Part shown: positions 41,341 to 49,051 of the stretch, in pieces | How positions within the stretch are numbered: position 1 is the stretch's first letter | Layout: each line of letters opens with the position of its first letter | Source: Trebonia sp036501515 | GTDB taxonomy: Bacteria; Actinomycetota; Actinomycetes; Streptosporangiales; Streptosporangiaceae | NCBI GenBank assembly: GCA_036501515.1 | Contig: DASYAD010000395.1 | Coordinates: 1-64,000, forward strand | Length of the DNA stretch: 64,000 nucleotides | Direction: 5' to 3' | Notes under the pieces: generated by a model | Seen by the model: the letters and a program-made list of their open reading frames with translations, nothing else | What the model was told of the DNA's origin: nothing | Databases searched by the model: none | Made by a program: the position numbers and the translations under genes

Positions 41341-41480
41341 TCACCCCGCGACGCGGTTAGTGACGAGCTTCGCTTCGAGGTAGTCACGCGGTCCTTCGAC
41401 GCCCAGTTCCCGGCCGACGCCGTATCGAATGACCCCGTCGGTCAGCGTCAAGAGCGGTCCGCCGGTGCCCCGGACAAGCT
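41341..41480 (-). pseudogene. C-terminal scrap of an aldehyde dehydrogenase
   Basis: A minus-strand frame ending at TGA 41341-41343 reads IRYGVGRELGVEGPRDYLEA followed by KLVTNRVAG. This resembles the end of ALDH proteins (SGIGRELGxEGLxxYLExK). Nothing upstream resembles the rest of the enzyme. The scrap lies between the exporter and the duplicated promoter block. Confidence 0.45.
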
Positions 41481-41499
41481 CAGGGCGCCGGACTAAGCA

Positions 41500-41516
41500 T
41501 GTTCGCTCAGCGAACA
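41500..41516. promoter_or_regulatory. IclR-type palindrome upstream of the SDR operon promoter
   Basis: TGTTCG-CTCAG-CGAACA, 12 bases before the -35. The block from 41500 to 41561 is 56/62 identical to 26279-26340. Confidence 0.75.
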
Positions 41517-41528
41517 TCCGGTCGTCTA

Positions 41529-41558
41529 TTGACACACGCCGGAAACAAGATCTACCGT
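41529..41558 (+). promoter_or_regulatory. promoter of the SDR/aldolase operon
   Basis: TTGACA (41529-41534), 18-base spacer, TACCGT (41553-41558); it lies about 100 bases before the SDR start and duplicates the Rieske promoter. Confidence 0.7.
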
Positions 41559-41572
41559 ACTGGTCAGATACG

Positions 41573-41589
41573 TGTACGCCTGACGAACT
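41573..41589. promoter_or_regulatory. IclR-type half-conserved palindrome downstream of the SDR promoter
   Basis: TGTACG-CCTGA-CGAACT, two mismatches from the consensus, 14 bases after the -10 and in nearly the same place as the site at 26355. Confidence 0.55.
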
Positions 41590-41658
41590 TGTGGGCGATA
41601 TTCGCAACAAATCTCGGCCCTCACGTCGCTACGCCAGCTGACCAGGAGAAAAAGACTT

Positions 41659-42423
41659 ATGTTCGAGGACCTTAACGGGAAAGTCGCGATCGTCACCGGG
41701 GCCGGGCGCGGCATCGGCCTGGCCTACGCCACCGCGTTCGCCGAGGCCGGCCTGAAGGTTGTGCTGTCCGACATCCTGGAAGAAGAAGGCGAGAAGGCCG
41801 CCGCCGGGCTGCGCGAGGCCGGCCACGAGGCCATCTTCGTCAGAGCCGACGTGAGCGACCCCGACTCGACCGCGAACCTGGCCAAGCAGACGGCGGAGGC
41901 CTACGGCGGCATCGACATCCTGGTGAACAACGCCGGGATCTGGGGCGACCTCCAGTTCGCGTCGATCTTCGACATATCCCCTGAACGCTGGGACAAGTCG
42001 TTCTCCGTGAACGTCAAGGGTGTCTGGCTGGCCGCTATCGCCGCCGCCCCCTACATGCGCGACCGGCCGGGTGCCACCGTGATCAACCAGGCGTCGACCG
42101 CCGCCTACATGGTGACACCGCGTACCGCCGACTACACCGCGGGCAAGGCCGCGGTCATCGCGCTGACCAAGGTGATGGCCAAGGGAATGGCCGGGTACGG
42201 GATCCGGGTGAACGGGATCGCCCCCGGCGGTATCGCCACCGAGGCGTCGCTGAACAAGTCGGCCAACCTGTTCGCCGAGGCGAACATCGCCCAGCAGTGT
42301 GTCAAGCGGGCGGGGCAGCCGTCCGACCTCATCGGCCCGCTGATGTTCCTGGCCAGCGAGGCCTCGGCGTACATGTCCGGTCAGGTGCTTGTCGTCGACG
42401 GCGGCAAGACCATGCCGGCCTGA
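41659..42423 (+). CDS. short-chain dehydrogenase/reductase
   Basis: A classical SDR of 254 residues: TGAGRGIGLAYATAF (NAD(P) site), ADVSDPDS, VNNAGIWG, the catalytic Ser in QASTAAYM, Tyr and Lys in DYTAGKAAV, and a C-terminal YMSGQVLVVDGGKT. It would oxidise a ring diol or hydroxy intermediate, or reduce a ketone. AGGAG lies ten bases before the ATG. It heads the second large + strand operon behind the duplicated promoter. Confidence 0.92.
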   Translation: MFEDLNGKVAIVTGAGRGIGLAYATAFAEAGLKVVLSDILEEEGEKAAAGLREAGHEAIFVRADVSDPDSTANLAKQTAEAYGGIDILVNNAGIWGDLQFASIFDISPERWDKSFSVNVKGVWLAAIAAAPYMRDRPGATVINQASTAAYMVTPRTADYTAGKAAVIALTKVMAKGMAGYGIRVNGIAPGGIATEASLNKSANLFAEANIAQQCVKRAGQPSDLIGPLMFLASEASAYMSGQVLVVDGGKTMPA

Positions 42424-42438
42424 CGCGGGCGGGGAGAC

Positions 42439-43053
42439 ATGACGAGCACAGAAACGAGCCCAGGAACGAACACGGAAACGGCCGCGGAAACCGGTAACAG
42501 CCACGCCGGCCAGCTCTACATCGGCGGCCGGCGGGTGACGGCCGAGTCGACGGCGCGGATCGAGGTCACCTCGCCGCTGACCGGGCAGGTGATCGGGTCG
42601 GTCCCCGCGCCGACGGAAGGCGAGGCGGACGCGGCCGTCGCGGCCGCCCGCGCCTGCTTTGACGCCGGGGAGTGGCGGCGCACCTCCACCGCCGCCGGAC
42701 GCAGCATCGCCGCCGTGTGCGGCGCCGCCCTGCGCCGCTGCACCCTGGAACTGGGCGGCAAGTCAGCCGCCGTTATCTGCGACGACGCCGACCTGGACCA
42801 GGTCCTGGCGGGGCTGCGGACCGCGTCGTTCAACTACGGCCTGGCGGGCTCGGTCTGGTCGGCCGACCTGGCCCGCGGCGAGGCGATCGCCCGGCAGGTC
42901 CGCACGGGCATGATCGGCGTGAACGGCTTCCGGCCGGACTTCTCGATGCCGTTCGGCGGCATCAAGGCCTCCGGCATCGGGCGCGAGTTCGGCCGCGAGG
43001 GGCTGGAGACGTATACCGAGGCCAAGGCGCTCTACCGGCCGGTGCCCGCGTGA
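42439..43053 (+). CDS. internally deleted aldehyde dehydrogenase-like protein
   Basis: The 204-residue frame is an ALDH with two in-frame gaps. The N-terminus (GQLYIGGRRVTAESTARIEV, through FDAGEWRR) is normal. It jumps to STAAGRSIAAVCGAALRRC and the base motif TLELGGKSAAVICDDADLDQ. It then jumps from TASFN straight to YGLAGSVWSADLARGEAIA and the normal C-terminus (PFGGIKASGIGREFG). About 130-150 residues of the NAD fold and about 120 residues including the catalytic Cys are missing. The frame is intact, has a ribosome site and is coupled to the next gene (GTGA). It cannot be an active ALDH. Confidence 0.8.
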   Translation: MTSTETSPGTNTETAAETGNSHAGQLYIGGRRVTAESTARIEVTSPLTGQVIGSVPAPTEGEADAAVAAARACFDAGEWRRTSTAAGRSIAAVCGAALRRCTLELGGKSAAVICDDADLDQVLAGLRTASFNYGLAGSVWSADLARGEAIARQVRTGMIGVNGFRPDFSMPFGGIKASGIGREFGREGLETYTEAKALYRPVPA

Positions 43054-43538
43054 CCGGCGCGGGCTCACGGGCCAGGCCGGTGCCCGCGCGGTACGACCGC
43101 CCGTTCTGGGACGGCCTGCGCGAGCACCGGCTGATGCTGCCCTACTGTGACGGCTGCGCCGCCTACTGGTACCCGCCCGCACCCCGCTGCCCGCGCTGTC
43201 TCAGCGCGACCGCGGCCTGGCGGGAGGTCCCCGGCCGGGGCACGCTGCATTCCTGGGCGACGGCCGAGCGCCCGTTCGCACCCGGGCTTAGCACGCCGTA
43301 CACGGTCGTCCAGGTGGAGCTCGACGTCCAGCCGGGACTGCTGCTCGACTCGACCCTGGCCGATCCGACCACGGCCGATCCGACCCGGGCCGATTCCACA
43401 CCGCGCCCGCCGCTGCGCCTGGGCCTGCCGGTCACCGCCGTCTACCTGGACGACCCGCGCGGATTCACCGTCCACGCCTTCACGCCCGCCGCGCCGACCG
43501 GGGCAACGCCCGCCGCGCCGACCGGGACACCGGCATGA
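43050..43538 (+). CDS. DUF35 / OB-fold acyl-CoA-associated protein with zinc ribbon
   Basis: A 162-residue protein: the helix RYDRPFWDGLREHRLMLPYC, the rubredoxin-like zinc site C-x2-C and C-x2-C (CDGCAAYWYPPAPRCPRC), then the OB-fold (REVPGRGTLHSWATAERPF, PYTVVQVELD). DUF35 proteins bind acyl-CoA and form a complex with SCP2-type thiolases, as in steroid side-chain degradation. The likely partner here is the Cys-less thiolase-like protein at 29304, in the other operon. The C-terminal Pro/Ala/Thr repeat is low-complexity. Starts GTG; coupled on both sides. Confidence 0.85.
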   Translation: MTGAGSRARPVPARYDRPFWDGLREHRLMLPYCDGCAAYWYPPAPRCPRCLSATAAWREVPGRGTLHSWATAERPFAPGLSTPYTVVQVELDVQPGLLLDSTLADPTTADPTRADSTPRPPLRLGLPVTAVYLDDPRGFTVHAFTPAAPTGATPAAPTGTPA

Positions 43539-44995
43539 CGGCCGGTCCCGGCGGCACCCGCCCGCGCCACATCCCCATGCTGATCGGCGGCGAGCCCGTC
43601 ACCGGCCGCGCGGTCTTCGAGGTGCGCGACCCGGGCCGCACCAGCGACGTGGTCGCCCTGGCCGAGGAAGGCGGGCCCGAGCACGCCGACGCCGCGGTCG
43701 CCGCGGCCGCGCGGGCCGCCGCGGGCTGGCGTAACACCGATTCCCCTGAACGAGGGCTGGTACTCGCCGAGGCCGCCGACCTCGCCGAGTCGGCCGCGGA
43801 ACGGCTCGCGCCCTTGCTGTCGCGGGAGAACGGCGGCACGCTACGGGAGTCCACCATGGACCTGCTGCGCGGCACCGCCCTGCTGCGCGATTTCGTGGCG
43901 CTGGCGCCGGGCTTCCTCGCGCCGCGCACTGCGGACACACCGGAGCACTGGCTGTCGGTCGAGAAAGCCCCGGTCGGGGTGACGGCCCTGATCGTGCCGT
44001 GGAACTCGCCGGTCGTGCTGACCGTGTCCAAGCTCGCGCCGGCCCTCCTGGCGGGGAACACCGTCGTGGTCAAGCCGTCGGTGCTGGCGCCCGCGGCCCT
44101 CACCGAGTACCTGCGGCTGCTGGCGGACCTGCTGCCGCCGGGCGTGCTGAACGTGGTCCAGGGCGACGCCGAGGCCGGCCAGGCGCTGGTCGCCCACCCG
44201 GACGTGCGGAAGGTTTCCTTCACCGGCAGCGTCGCCGTCGGCCAGCAGATCATGGCCGCCGCCGCCGGGAACCTGAAGAAGGTCAGCCTCGAACTCGGCG
44301 GCAACGACGCGGCCGTCGTGCTCGACGACGCGGACTTCGACGCGGCCGTGCCGCGGCTGTGCCAGGGCGCCTTCACCAGGGCGGGCCAGATCTGCTTCGC
44401 GGTCAAGCGGGTCTACGTGCCGCAGCGCCGCTTCGCGGAGTTCTACGAGCAGCTGTGCGCCGTCGCCGACGGCTACCGGGTCGGCTACGGGCTCGACGAG
44501 CAGACCACGTTCGGGCCGCTGATCAGCGGCCGCGAGCTCACCCGGGTACGCGGCCTCGCGGACCGGGCCAGGGCCGCCGGCGGCCAGGTCCGCGAGCTTG
44601 GCCGGGCCACCGACGCGGTCGACTGGGACGGCGGTCACTACCTGCGCCCGGCCGTCGTCCGAGGCCTGGCACCGGACGCGGAACTGGTGGCCGTCGAGCA
44701 GTTCGGCCCCCTCCTTCCGGTGCTGCCTTACCGGGACGACGACGAGGCGGTCGCGCTGGCCAACGGCACCGAGTACGGCCTGGCGTCCTCGGTCTGGGGG
44801 ACCGACACCGACCGGGCCGTCGCCGTCGCCCGCCGGATCGAGGCAGGCGCGACGTTCGTCAACAGTCACAACGTGTCCTCGCTGTCCTTCGACATGCCGT
44901 TCGGCGGGGTCAAGCGCAGCGGCCTGGGACGCGAGCGGACCGCCCTCGGGCTGCAGGAGTACGTCGAAGACCACGCGATCCGCCTGGTCAAGTGA
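43535..44995 (+). CDS. NAD-dependent aldehyde dehydrogenase
   Basis: A complete ALDH of 486 residues: ALIVPWNSPVVLTVSKLAPA, SFTGSVAVGQQIMAAAAG, the base Glu in LELGGNDAAV, the catalytic Cys in TRAGQICFAVKR, QFGPLLPVLPYRDDDEA, and PFGGVKRSGLGRERT. It resembles benzaldehyde/vanillin-type dehydrogenases. The neighbouring hydratase-aldolase would make its aromatic aldehyde. The ATGA overlap with the DUF35 gene shows a single operon. Confidence 0.92.
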   Translation: MTAGPGGTRPRHIPMLIGGEPVTGRAVFEVRDPGRTSDVVALAEEGGPEHADAAVAAAARAAAGWRNTDSPERGLVLAEAADLAESAAERLAPLLSRENGGTLRESTMDLLRGTALLRDFVALAPGFLAPRTADTPEHWLSVEKAPVGVTALIVPWNSPVVLTVSKLAPALLAGNTVVVKPSVLAPAALTEYLRLLADLLPPGVLNVVQGDAEAGQALVAHPDVRKVSFTGSVAVGQQIMAAAAGNLKKVSLELGGNDAAVVLDDADFDAAVPRLCQGAFTRAGQICFAVKRVYVPQRRFAEFYEQLCAVADGYRVGYGLDEQTTFGPLISGRELTRVRGLADRARAAGGQVRELGRATDAVDWDGGHYLRPAVVRGLAPDAELVAVEQFGPLLPVLPYRDDDEAVALANGTEYGLASSVWGTDTDRAVAVARRIEAGATFVNSHNVSSLSFDMPFGGVKRSGLGRERTALGLQEYVEDHAIRLVK

Positions 44996-45023
44996 CCAGC
45001 ACGCCAGCATCGGCAGGAGCGAC

Positions 45024-45530
45024 ATGAACGACAAGGCAGACCCCCTGGCCGGGTTCCGCGCGACGGTGAAGGCGCAGCGGACGCCGCTGCCGCGGCCGCC
45101 GGAGACCGACGACCTCGTCGTCAGGGAGAAGGACCTAGTCTGGTACGACCCGGCTGACAACCCGACCAGGCTCGCGCCCGTCCTGGGCACCGCGGTCAAG
45201 AGCTTCGAGCTGTTCCTGCAGGACTTCGCGCCCGGCGGCTCCTCGGACATGCAGCGCCATCACCACGAGGCGGTGCACTACGTGCTCGCGGGCAGCGGGT
45301 ACAGCGAGATCGGCGACCGGCGCTACCCCTGGGCGGCGGGCGACTTCGTGAGCGTCCCGCCGATGATGTGGCACCGGCACTACAACGGCAGCGAGACCGA
45401 GCCGGTGCGGATGCTCATCATCGAGAACTCCAAGCTGCTTGAGGCGCTCGGGCTTAACTACCGCACCTCGGTCGGCCTCAAGACCTGGGCCGAGATGGCC
45501 GACGAAGCCAGCGGGGAGAACGGCCGATGA
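45024..45530 (+). CDS. cupin-domain protein
   Basis: A 168-residue single cupin. Motif 1 reads DMQRHHHEAVHYVLAGSGYS with several His and a Glu as metal ligands, and motif 2 is WAAGDFVSVPPMMWHRHYN. A ~60-residue helical N-terminus precedes it. Cupins of this size in aromatic pathways include ring-cleavage dioxygenases and isomerases, but the exact reaction is not visible. GGCAGGAGCGAC precedes the ATG. The frame overlaps the aldolase start (ATGA). Confidence 0.82.
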   Translation: MNDKADPLAGFRATVKAQRTPLPRPPETDDLVVREKDLVWYDPADNPTRLAPVLGTAVKSFELFLQDFAPGGSSDMQRHHHEAVHYVLAGSGYSEIGDRRYPWAAGDFVSVPPMMWHRHYNGSETEPVRMLIIENSKLLEALGLNYRTSVGLKTWAEMADEASGENGR

Positions 45531-46531
45531 CCGGGCCCCGCGTCAGCCTGGCCGACGTCCGCGGCGTCTTCGCGATCATGCCGACGCCGGCCCTCCCAGG
45601 CGCCGACGACCCGGCGCCCGGTGACCTGGCGCACGACACCGTCGACCACGCGGAGACCGCCCGCGCCGTCCGGGCGCTGATCGGTGACGGCGTCGACGCC
45701 GTGCTGACCACCGGGACGTTCGGCGAGTGCGCCACCTTGACCTGGCCGGAGCTGCGCGGCTTCGCCGAGACCGCCGTCGCGGCCGCGGCCGGCCGGGTCC
45801 CGGTGTTCGCCGGCGCCACCACGCTGAATACCCGCGACACCATCGAACGGGCCCGGGTGCTGCGCGACCTGGGCGTGAGCGGCCTGCTGCTCGGCCGGCC
45901 GATGTGGTGCTATCTCAGCGACCAGGACATCGTGGCCTTCTACACCGCGGTCGCCAGGGCCGTCCCCGAGCTGGCGATCATCGTCTACGACAACCCCGAG
46001 GCGTTCAAGGGCAAGATCAGCAGTGCCGCCTACCGTGAGCTGGCCGCCCTGCCGCAGGTCATCGCGGCCAAGTACCCGACCCTGGGCCCGTCCCTGGCCG
46101 ACGACCTGGCCGCGATGGACGGCCGGATGCGGATCCTCCCGGTGGACCGCGACTGGTTCGCCGCCTGGGAAAAGGCACCGGAGGAGAGCACCGCGTGCTG
46201 GAGCGGCAGCGCCTCCTGCGGGCCGCGGCCGCATACCGAGCTGGCCCGGCGCATCGCCGCGGGCGACGCCGACGGGGCCCGCGCGCTCACCGCGGAGTTC
46301 CTCGAGGCCGCGCGGGGGTTCCTGCCGCAGGGGCAGTTTTCGCTGTTCGCGCAGTACAACATCCAGCTCGAGAAGATCCGCATCGACGAGGCCGGCTACA
46401 TCAAGGCCGGGCCGTCCCGGCCGCCCTACCTGAGCTGCCCGCCCGACTACGCCGACGGCGCCCGCGCCTCAGGCCGCCGGTTCGCCGCCCTCGACGCGAA
46501 GTACCGCCAGCAGGCAGGGGCGCGGTCATGA
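45527..46531 (+). CDS. hydratase-aldolase of the DapA superfamily (NahE/PhdJ type)
   Basis: A class-I aldolase of 334 residues: GVFAIMPTPALPGADD, then the pyruvate-binding TTGTFGECATLTWPE, the Tyr in IIVYDNPEAFKG and the Schiff-base Lys in VIAAKYPTLGPS. The T-F-G-E-C-A-T-L-T-W segment is characteristic of trans-o-hydroxybenzylidenepyruvate and carboxybenzalpyruvate hydratase-aldolases, which split an aryl-pyruvate into an aromatic aldehyde and pyruvate. The neighbouring ALDHs fit that product. It suggests a fused-ring or aryl-side-chain substrate for the island. Confidence 0.87.
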   Translation: MTGPRVSLADVRGVFAIMPTPALPGADDPAPGDLAHDTVDHAETARAVRALIGDGVDAVLTTGTFGECATLTWPELRGFAETAVAAAAGRVPVFAGATTLNTRDTIERARVLRDLGVSGLLLGRPMWCYLSDQDIVAFYTAVARAVPELAIIVYDNPEAFKGKISSAAYRELAALPQVIAAKYPTLGPSLADDLAAMDGRMRILPVDRDWFAAWEKAPEESTACWSGSASCGPRPHTELARRIAAGDADGARALTAEFLEAARGFLPQGQFSLFAQYNIQLEKIRIDEAGYIKAGPSRPPYLSCPPDYADGARASGRRFAALDAKYRQQAGARS

Positions 46532-47172
46532 CCGGCCCCGCGCTCGCGTCCGAGCTGGCCGACAAGTTCCTCGTCCTCGAACTGGCCCAGCGCGAGCGGC
46601 GGGCCAGGGACGACAAAGACTGGCCGCTGATGCTGGACTGCTACCACCCCGAGGCGCGGATCTTCCTGTCCTGGATCGACGGCACGGCCGGGCAGTTTAC
46701 CGCCGCGTCGCAGCGCATGGCGGAGCGGCCAGGCGGCCACGCGCTGCACCAGAACGGCTTCACCCTCGTCCAGCTGAACGGGGACCGGGCGCTTGCCGAC
46801 ACCCCCTGCGCGATCTTGATGCGCCGCCTGTTCGACGGCGTCGAGTGCGACATGACCGCCTACTGCCGGCACCGTTCCCGGGTCGAGCGCCGCGACGGCC
46901 GCTGGCGGCTGCTGTCGCTGGTCGGCGTCTACGAGAAGAACACCCTGGTCCCGGTCCTGCCGGGGACGGCGCCGAAGCTGGACGAGCAGCGGCTGGCGGG
47001 CTACCGCCCCAGCTACGACTTCCAGTGCTACCACCGTGAGCAGGAGGGCGGCACCGCGAACGCCGACCGGCCGGGACTCGACCGGCCTGACCTGGTGGCG
47101 GCGCTTGACGCGGCCGACCGGGCCTGGCTGTCCGGCCAGGACGTGCCGCTCGGGGTCGGTGACGTCCGATGA
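46528..47172 (+). CDS. SnoaL/NTF2-like protein
   Basis: A 214-residue protein: the NTF2-like alpha+beta barrel with FLVLELAQRERRARDDKDWP, LMLDCYHPEARIFLSWIDG, CRHRSRVERRDGRWRLLSLV, and a ~60-residue tail beyond the usual domain. Family members include isomerases, hydratases and the small subunits of ring-hydroxylating enzymes. No catalytic set can be assigned by eye. ATGA overlaps on both sides place it firmly in the aldolase operon. Confidence 0.8.
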   Translation: MTGPALASELADKFLVLELAQRERRARDDKDWPLMLDCYHPEARIFLSWIDGTAGQFTAASQRMAERPGGHALHQNGFTLVQLNGDRALADTPCAILMRRLFDGVECDMTAYCRHRSRVERRDGRWRLLSLVGVYEKNTLVPVLPGTAPKLDEQRLAGYRPSYDFQCYHREQEGGTANADRPGLDRPDLVAALDAADRAWLSGQDVPLGVGDVR

Positions 47173-48290
47173 GCACCCGCACCACGGCCGCGCTGGCCGT
47201 GCCGGGCGAGCAGGGCTACCGGGTCACCGAGATCGTCGTCGGCGACCCGCTGGAGCACGAGGTGCTGGTCCGCGTCGTCGCGGCGGGGATGTGCCACACG
47301 GACGCCACCGTCAAGGACCGCTGGTCGAGCCCGTCGCTGCCACCGATCGTGCTCGGTCACGAGGGAGCCGGCGTGGTGGAGGCGGCCGGCCGCGCGGTGC
47401 GCGGCATCGCCCCTGGCGACAACGTCCTGGTCACCTTCAGCTCCTGCGGCACCTGCGCTTCCTGCCGCACCGGGCACCCGTCCTACTGCGGCCGCTTCAA
47501 CGACCTCAACATGAACGCGGCCGGGACTCCGCGCGCGGACGGCACCTCGGGCCTGACCCTGCCCGACGGGACCCGGCTTGCGGGCGGGTTCTTCGGCCAG
47601 TCGTCGTTCGCCGGGTACGCGCTCGCCAACGACCGCAACGTGCTGGTGGTCGACGCGGCGACCGAGGACGACCTGGCGGGTCTGGCGCCGTTCGGCTGCG
47701 GCATCCAGACGGGCGCGGGCGCCGTGTTCAACGAGGCGCGGCCGCAGCCGGGGCAGGCGGTGGCCGTGTTCGGGGCCGGCGCCGTCGGGCTGGCCGCGGT
47801 GCTGGCGGCGGCGCTCACCCCGGCCGCGCTGATCATCGCGGTCGACGTCGTGCCCGCCCGGCTTGACCTGGCCCGCGAGCTGGGCGCCACGCACACCGTC
47901 AACGGCGCCGAGGAAGACATCGGGGCGGCGCTGGCCAAGATCACCGGCGGCGCGGGCGTGGATGCGGGCATCGAGACGACCGGGGTGCCCGTCGTCCAGC
48001 GGGCCGCGGTCGACGCGCTCGCCTACCGGGGCACCCTGCAGGTGATCGGAGCCCAGTTCGGCGCCGACTTCGCCACCCCCGCGACGGGGCTGCTCAAGGG
48101 ACGGGCGGTGCACGGCGTCGTCGAGGGCGGCAGCGACATCTACACGTTCCTGCCAGCCCTGATCGGCCTGTACCGGGCCGGCCGCTTTCCCGTCGACAGG
48201 CTGGTCAGGCAGTACCCGCTTGACCAGATCGACCAGGCGGCGGCGGACTCGCACCACGGCAGCACGGTGAAGCCGGTGCTGCGCCTGTGA
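47169..48290 (+). CDS. zinc-dependent aryl-alcohol dehydrogenase (MDR family)
   Basis: A 373-residue enzyme with the catalytic zinc ligands Cys in AAGMCHTDATVKD and His in LGHEGAGVVEA. The structural zinc is in CGTCASCRTGHPSYCG, and the NAD fold is AVFGAGAVGLAAVLAAAL. The long GGFFGQSSFAGYALAN loop is typical of benzyl-alcohol/aryl-alcohol dehydrogenases (XylB type). It may interconvert the aromatic aldehyde and alcohol. It is the last gene of the operon; a convergent GntR gene follows. Confidence 0.9.
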   Translation: MSTRTTAALAVPGEQGYRVTEIVVGDPLEHEVLVRVVAAGMCHTDATVKDRWSSPSLPPIVLGHEGAGVVEAAGRAVRGIAPGDNVLVTFSSCGTCASCRTGHPSYCGRFNDLNMNAAGTPRADGTSGLTLPDGTRLAGGFFGQSSFAGYALANDRNVLVVDAATEDDLAGLAPFGCGIQTGAGAVFNEARPQPGQAVAVFGAGAVGLAAVLAAALTPAALIIAVDVVPARLDLARELGATHTVNGAEEDIGAALAKITGGAGVDAGIETTGVPVVQRAAVDALAYRGTLQVIGAQFGADFATPATGLLKGRAVHGVVEGGSDIYTFLPALIGLYRAGRFPVDRLVRQYPLDQIDQAAADSHHGSTVKPVLRL

Positions 48291-48340
48291 GCAGGCGGCG
48301 TGCCGGGACGGGCCTGGCAGCCGCGCGGACCGCGCCGCGG

Positions 48341-49021
48341 CTAGGCGCTGGCCTGCCCGTCCCTGGCCGCGGCGATCAGCTGGTCGGAGGTGCGGGTGAT
48401 GTGCACCGTCATCAGGGCGCAGGCCTTCGCCGAGTCCCTGACGAGGACCGCGTCCATGACTTCGCGGTGCTCGTCGGCGCGGTCGCGCAGGCCGCCTGGC
48501 GGCCGCAGCCACGACCGGTAGACCTCGGCCGTGTCGAACAGCGACTGGCGCAGCTCAAGCAGCCGGGGCGAGGCCGAAGCGGCGCAGAGCGCGGCGTGGA
48601 ACGCGGCGTGCGCCTCGGTCCACTCGGCGAAGCCGCCGGGATCGGCCGCCGGGTCGACGACCGGCGCCTTGGACAGGGCGTGATGCGCGGCGACCACGCT
48701 GGCCTCCCACCGGGTGTCGCCGCGGACCATCGACCGGCGCAGGCAGGCCTCTTCGATCTGCACGCGCGCGAGCATCAGGTCCTCGAGCGCGTCGACCGAC
48801 AGCGGGATCGTGGCGAAGCCGCGGTTGCGCTCGGCCCGCAGCAGTCCCTGTTCCGCCAGCCGGGTGAGCGCCTCGCGGGCCACGCTGAGGCCCGCGCCGT
48901 ACTTCTCGCACAGCGCCGCGATCGGCAGCCGCTGGCCGGGGCCGTAGACGCCCGACATCAGGTCTCTGCGGATCCGGTCGTAGGTGAGCCCGTCGGAAGG
49001 CGCCCGATCGCCAGCTGTCAC
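48341..49021 (-). CDS. GntR family regulator (FCD type)
   Basis: A 226-residue regulator: winged helix (DRIRRDLMSGVYGPGQRLPI, then GAGLSVAREALTRLAEQGLL) and an all-helical FCD effector domain with likely metal ligands (Asp and His in EWTEAHAAFHAALCA and DEHREVMDAVL). FCD regulators often sense organic acids. It is followed on the same strand by the flavoprotein gene to its right, which it precedes in the sense of transcription only as the distal gene. The palindromes near 50.3 kb are its most likely operators. Confidence 0.9.
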   Translation of the reverse strand: MTAGDRAPSDGLTYDRIRRDLMSGVYGPGQRLPIAALCEKYGAGLSVAREALTRLAEQGLLRAERNRGFATIPLSVDALEDLMLARVQIEEACLRRSMVRGDTRWEASVVAAHHALSKAPVVDPAADPGGFAEWTEAHAAFHAALCAASASPRLLELRQSLFDTAEVYRSWLRPPGGLRDRADEHREVMDAVLVRDSAKACALMTVHITRTSDQLIAAARDGQASA

Positions 49022-49051
49022 TTCTTCCTCAGCCCGTCCCCAGCGTTCTCG

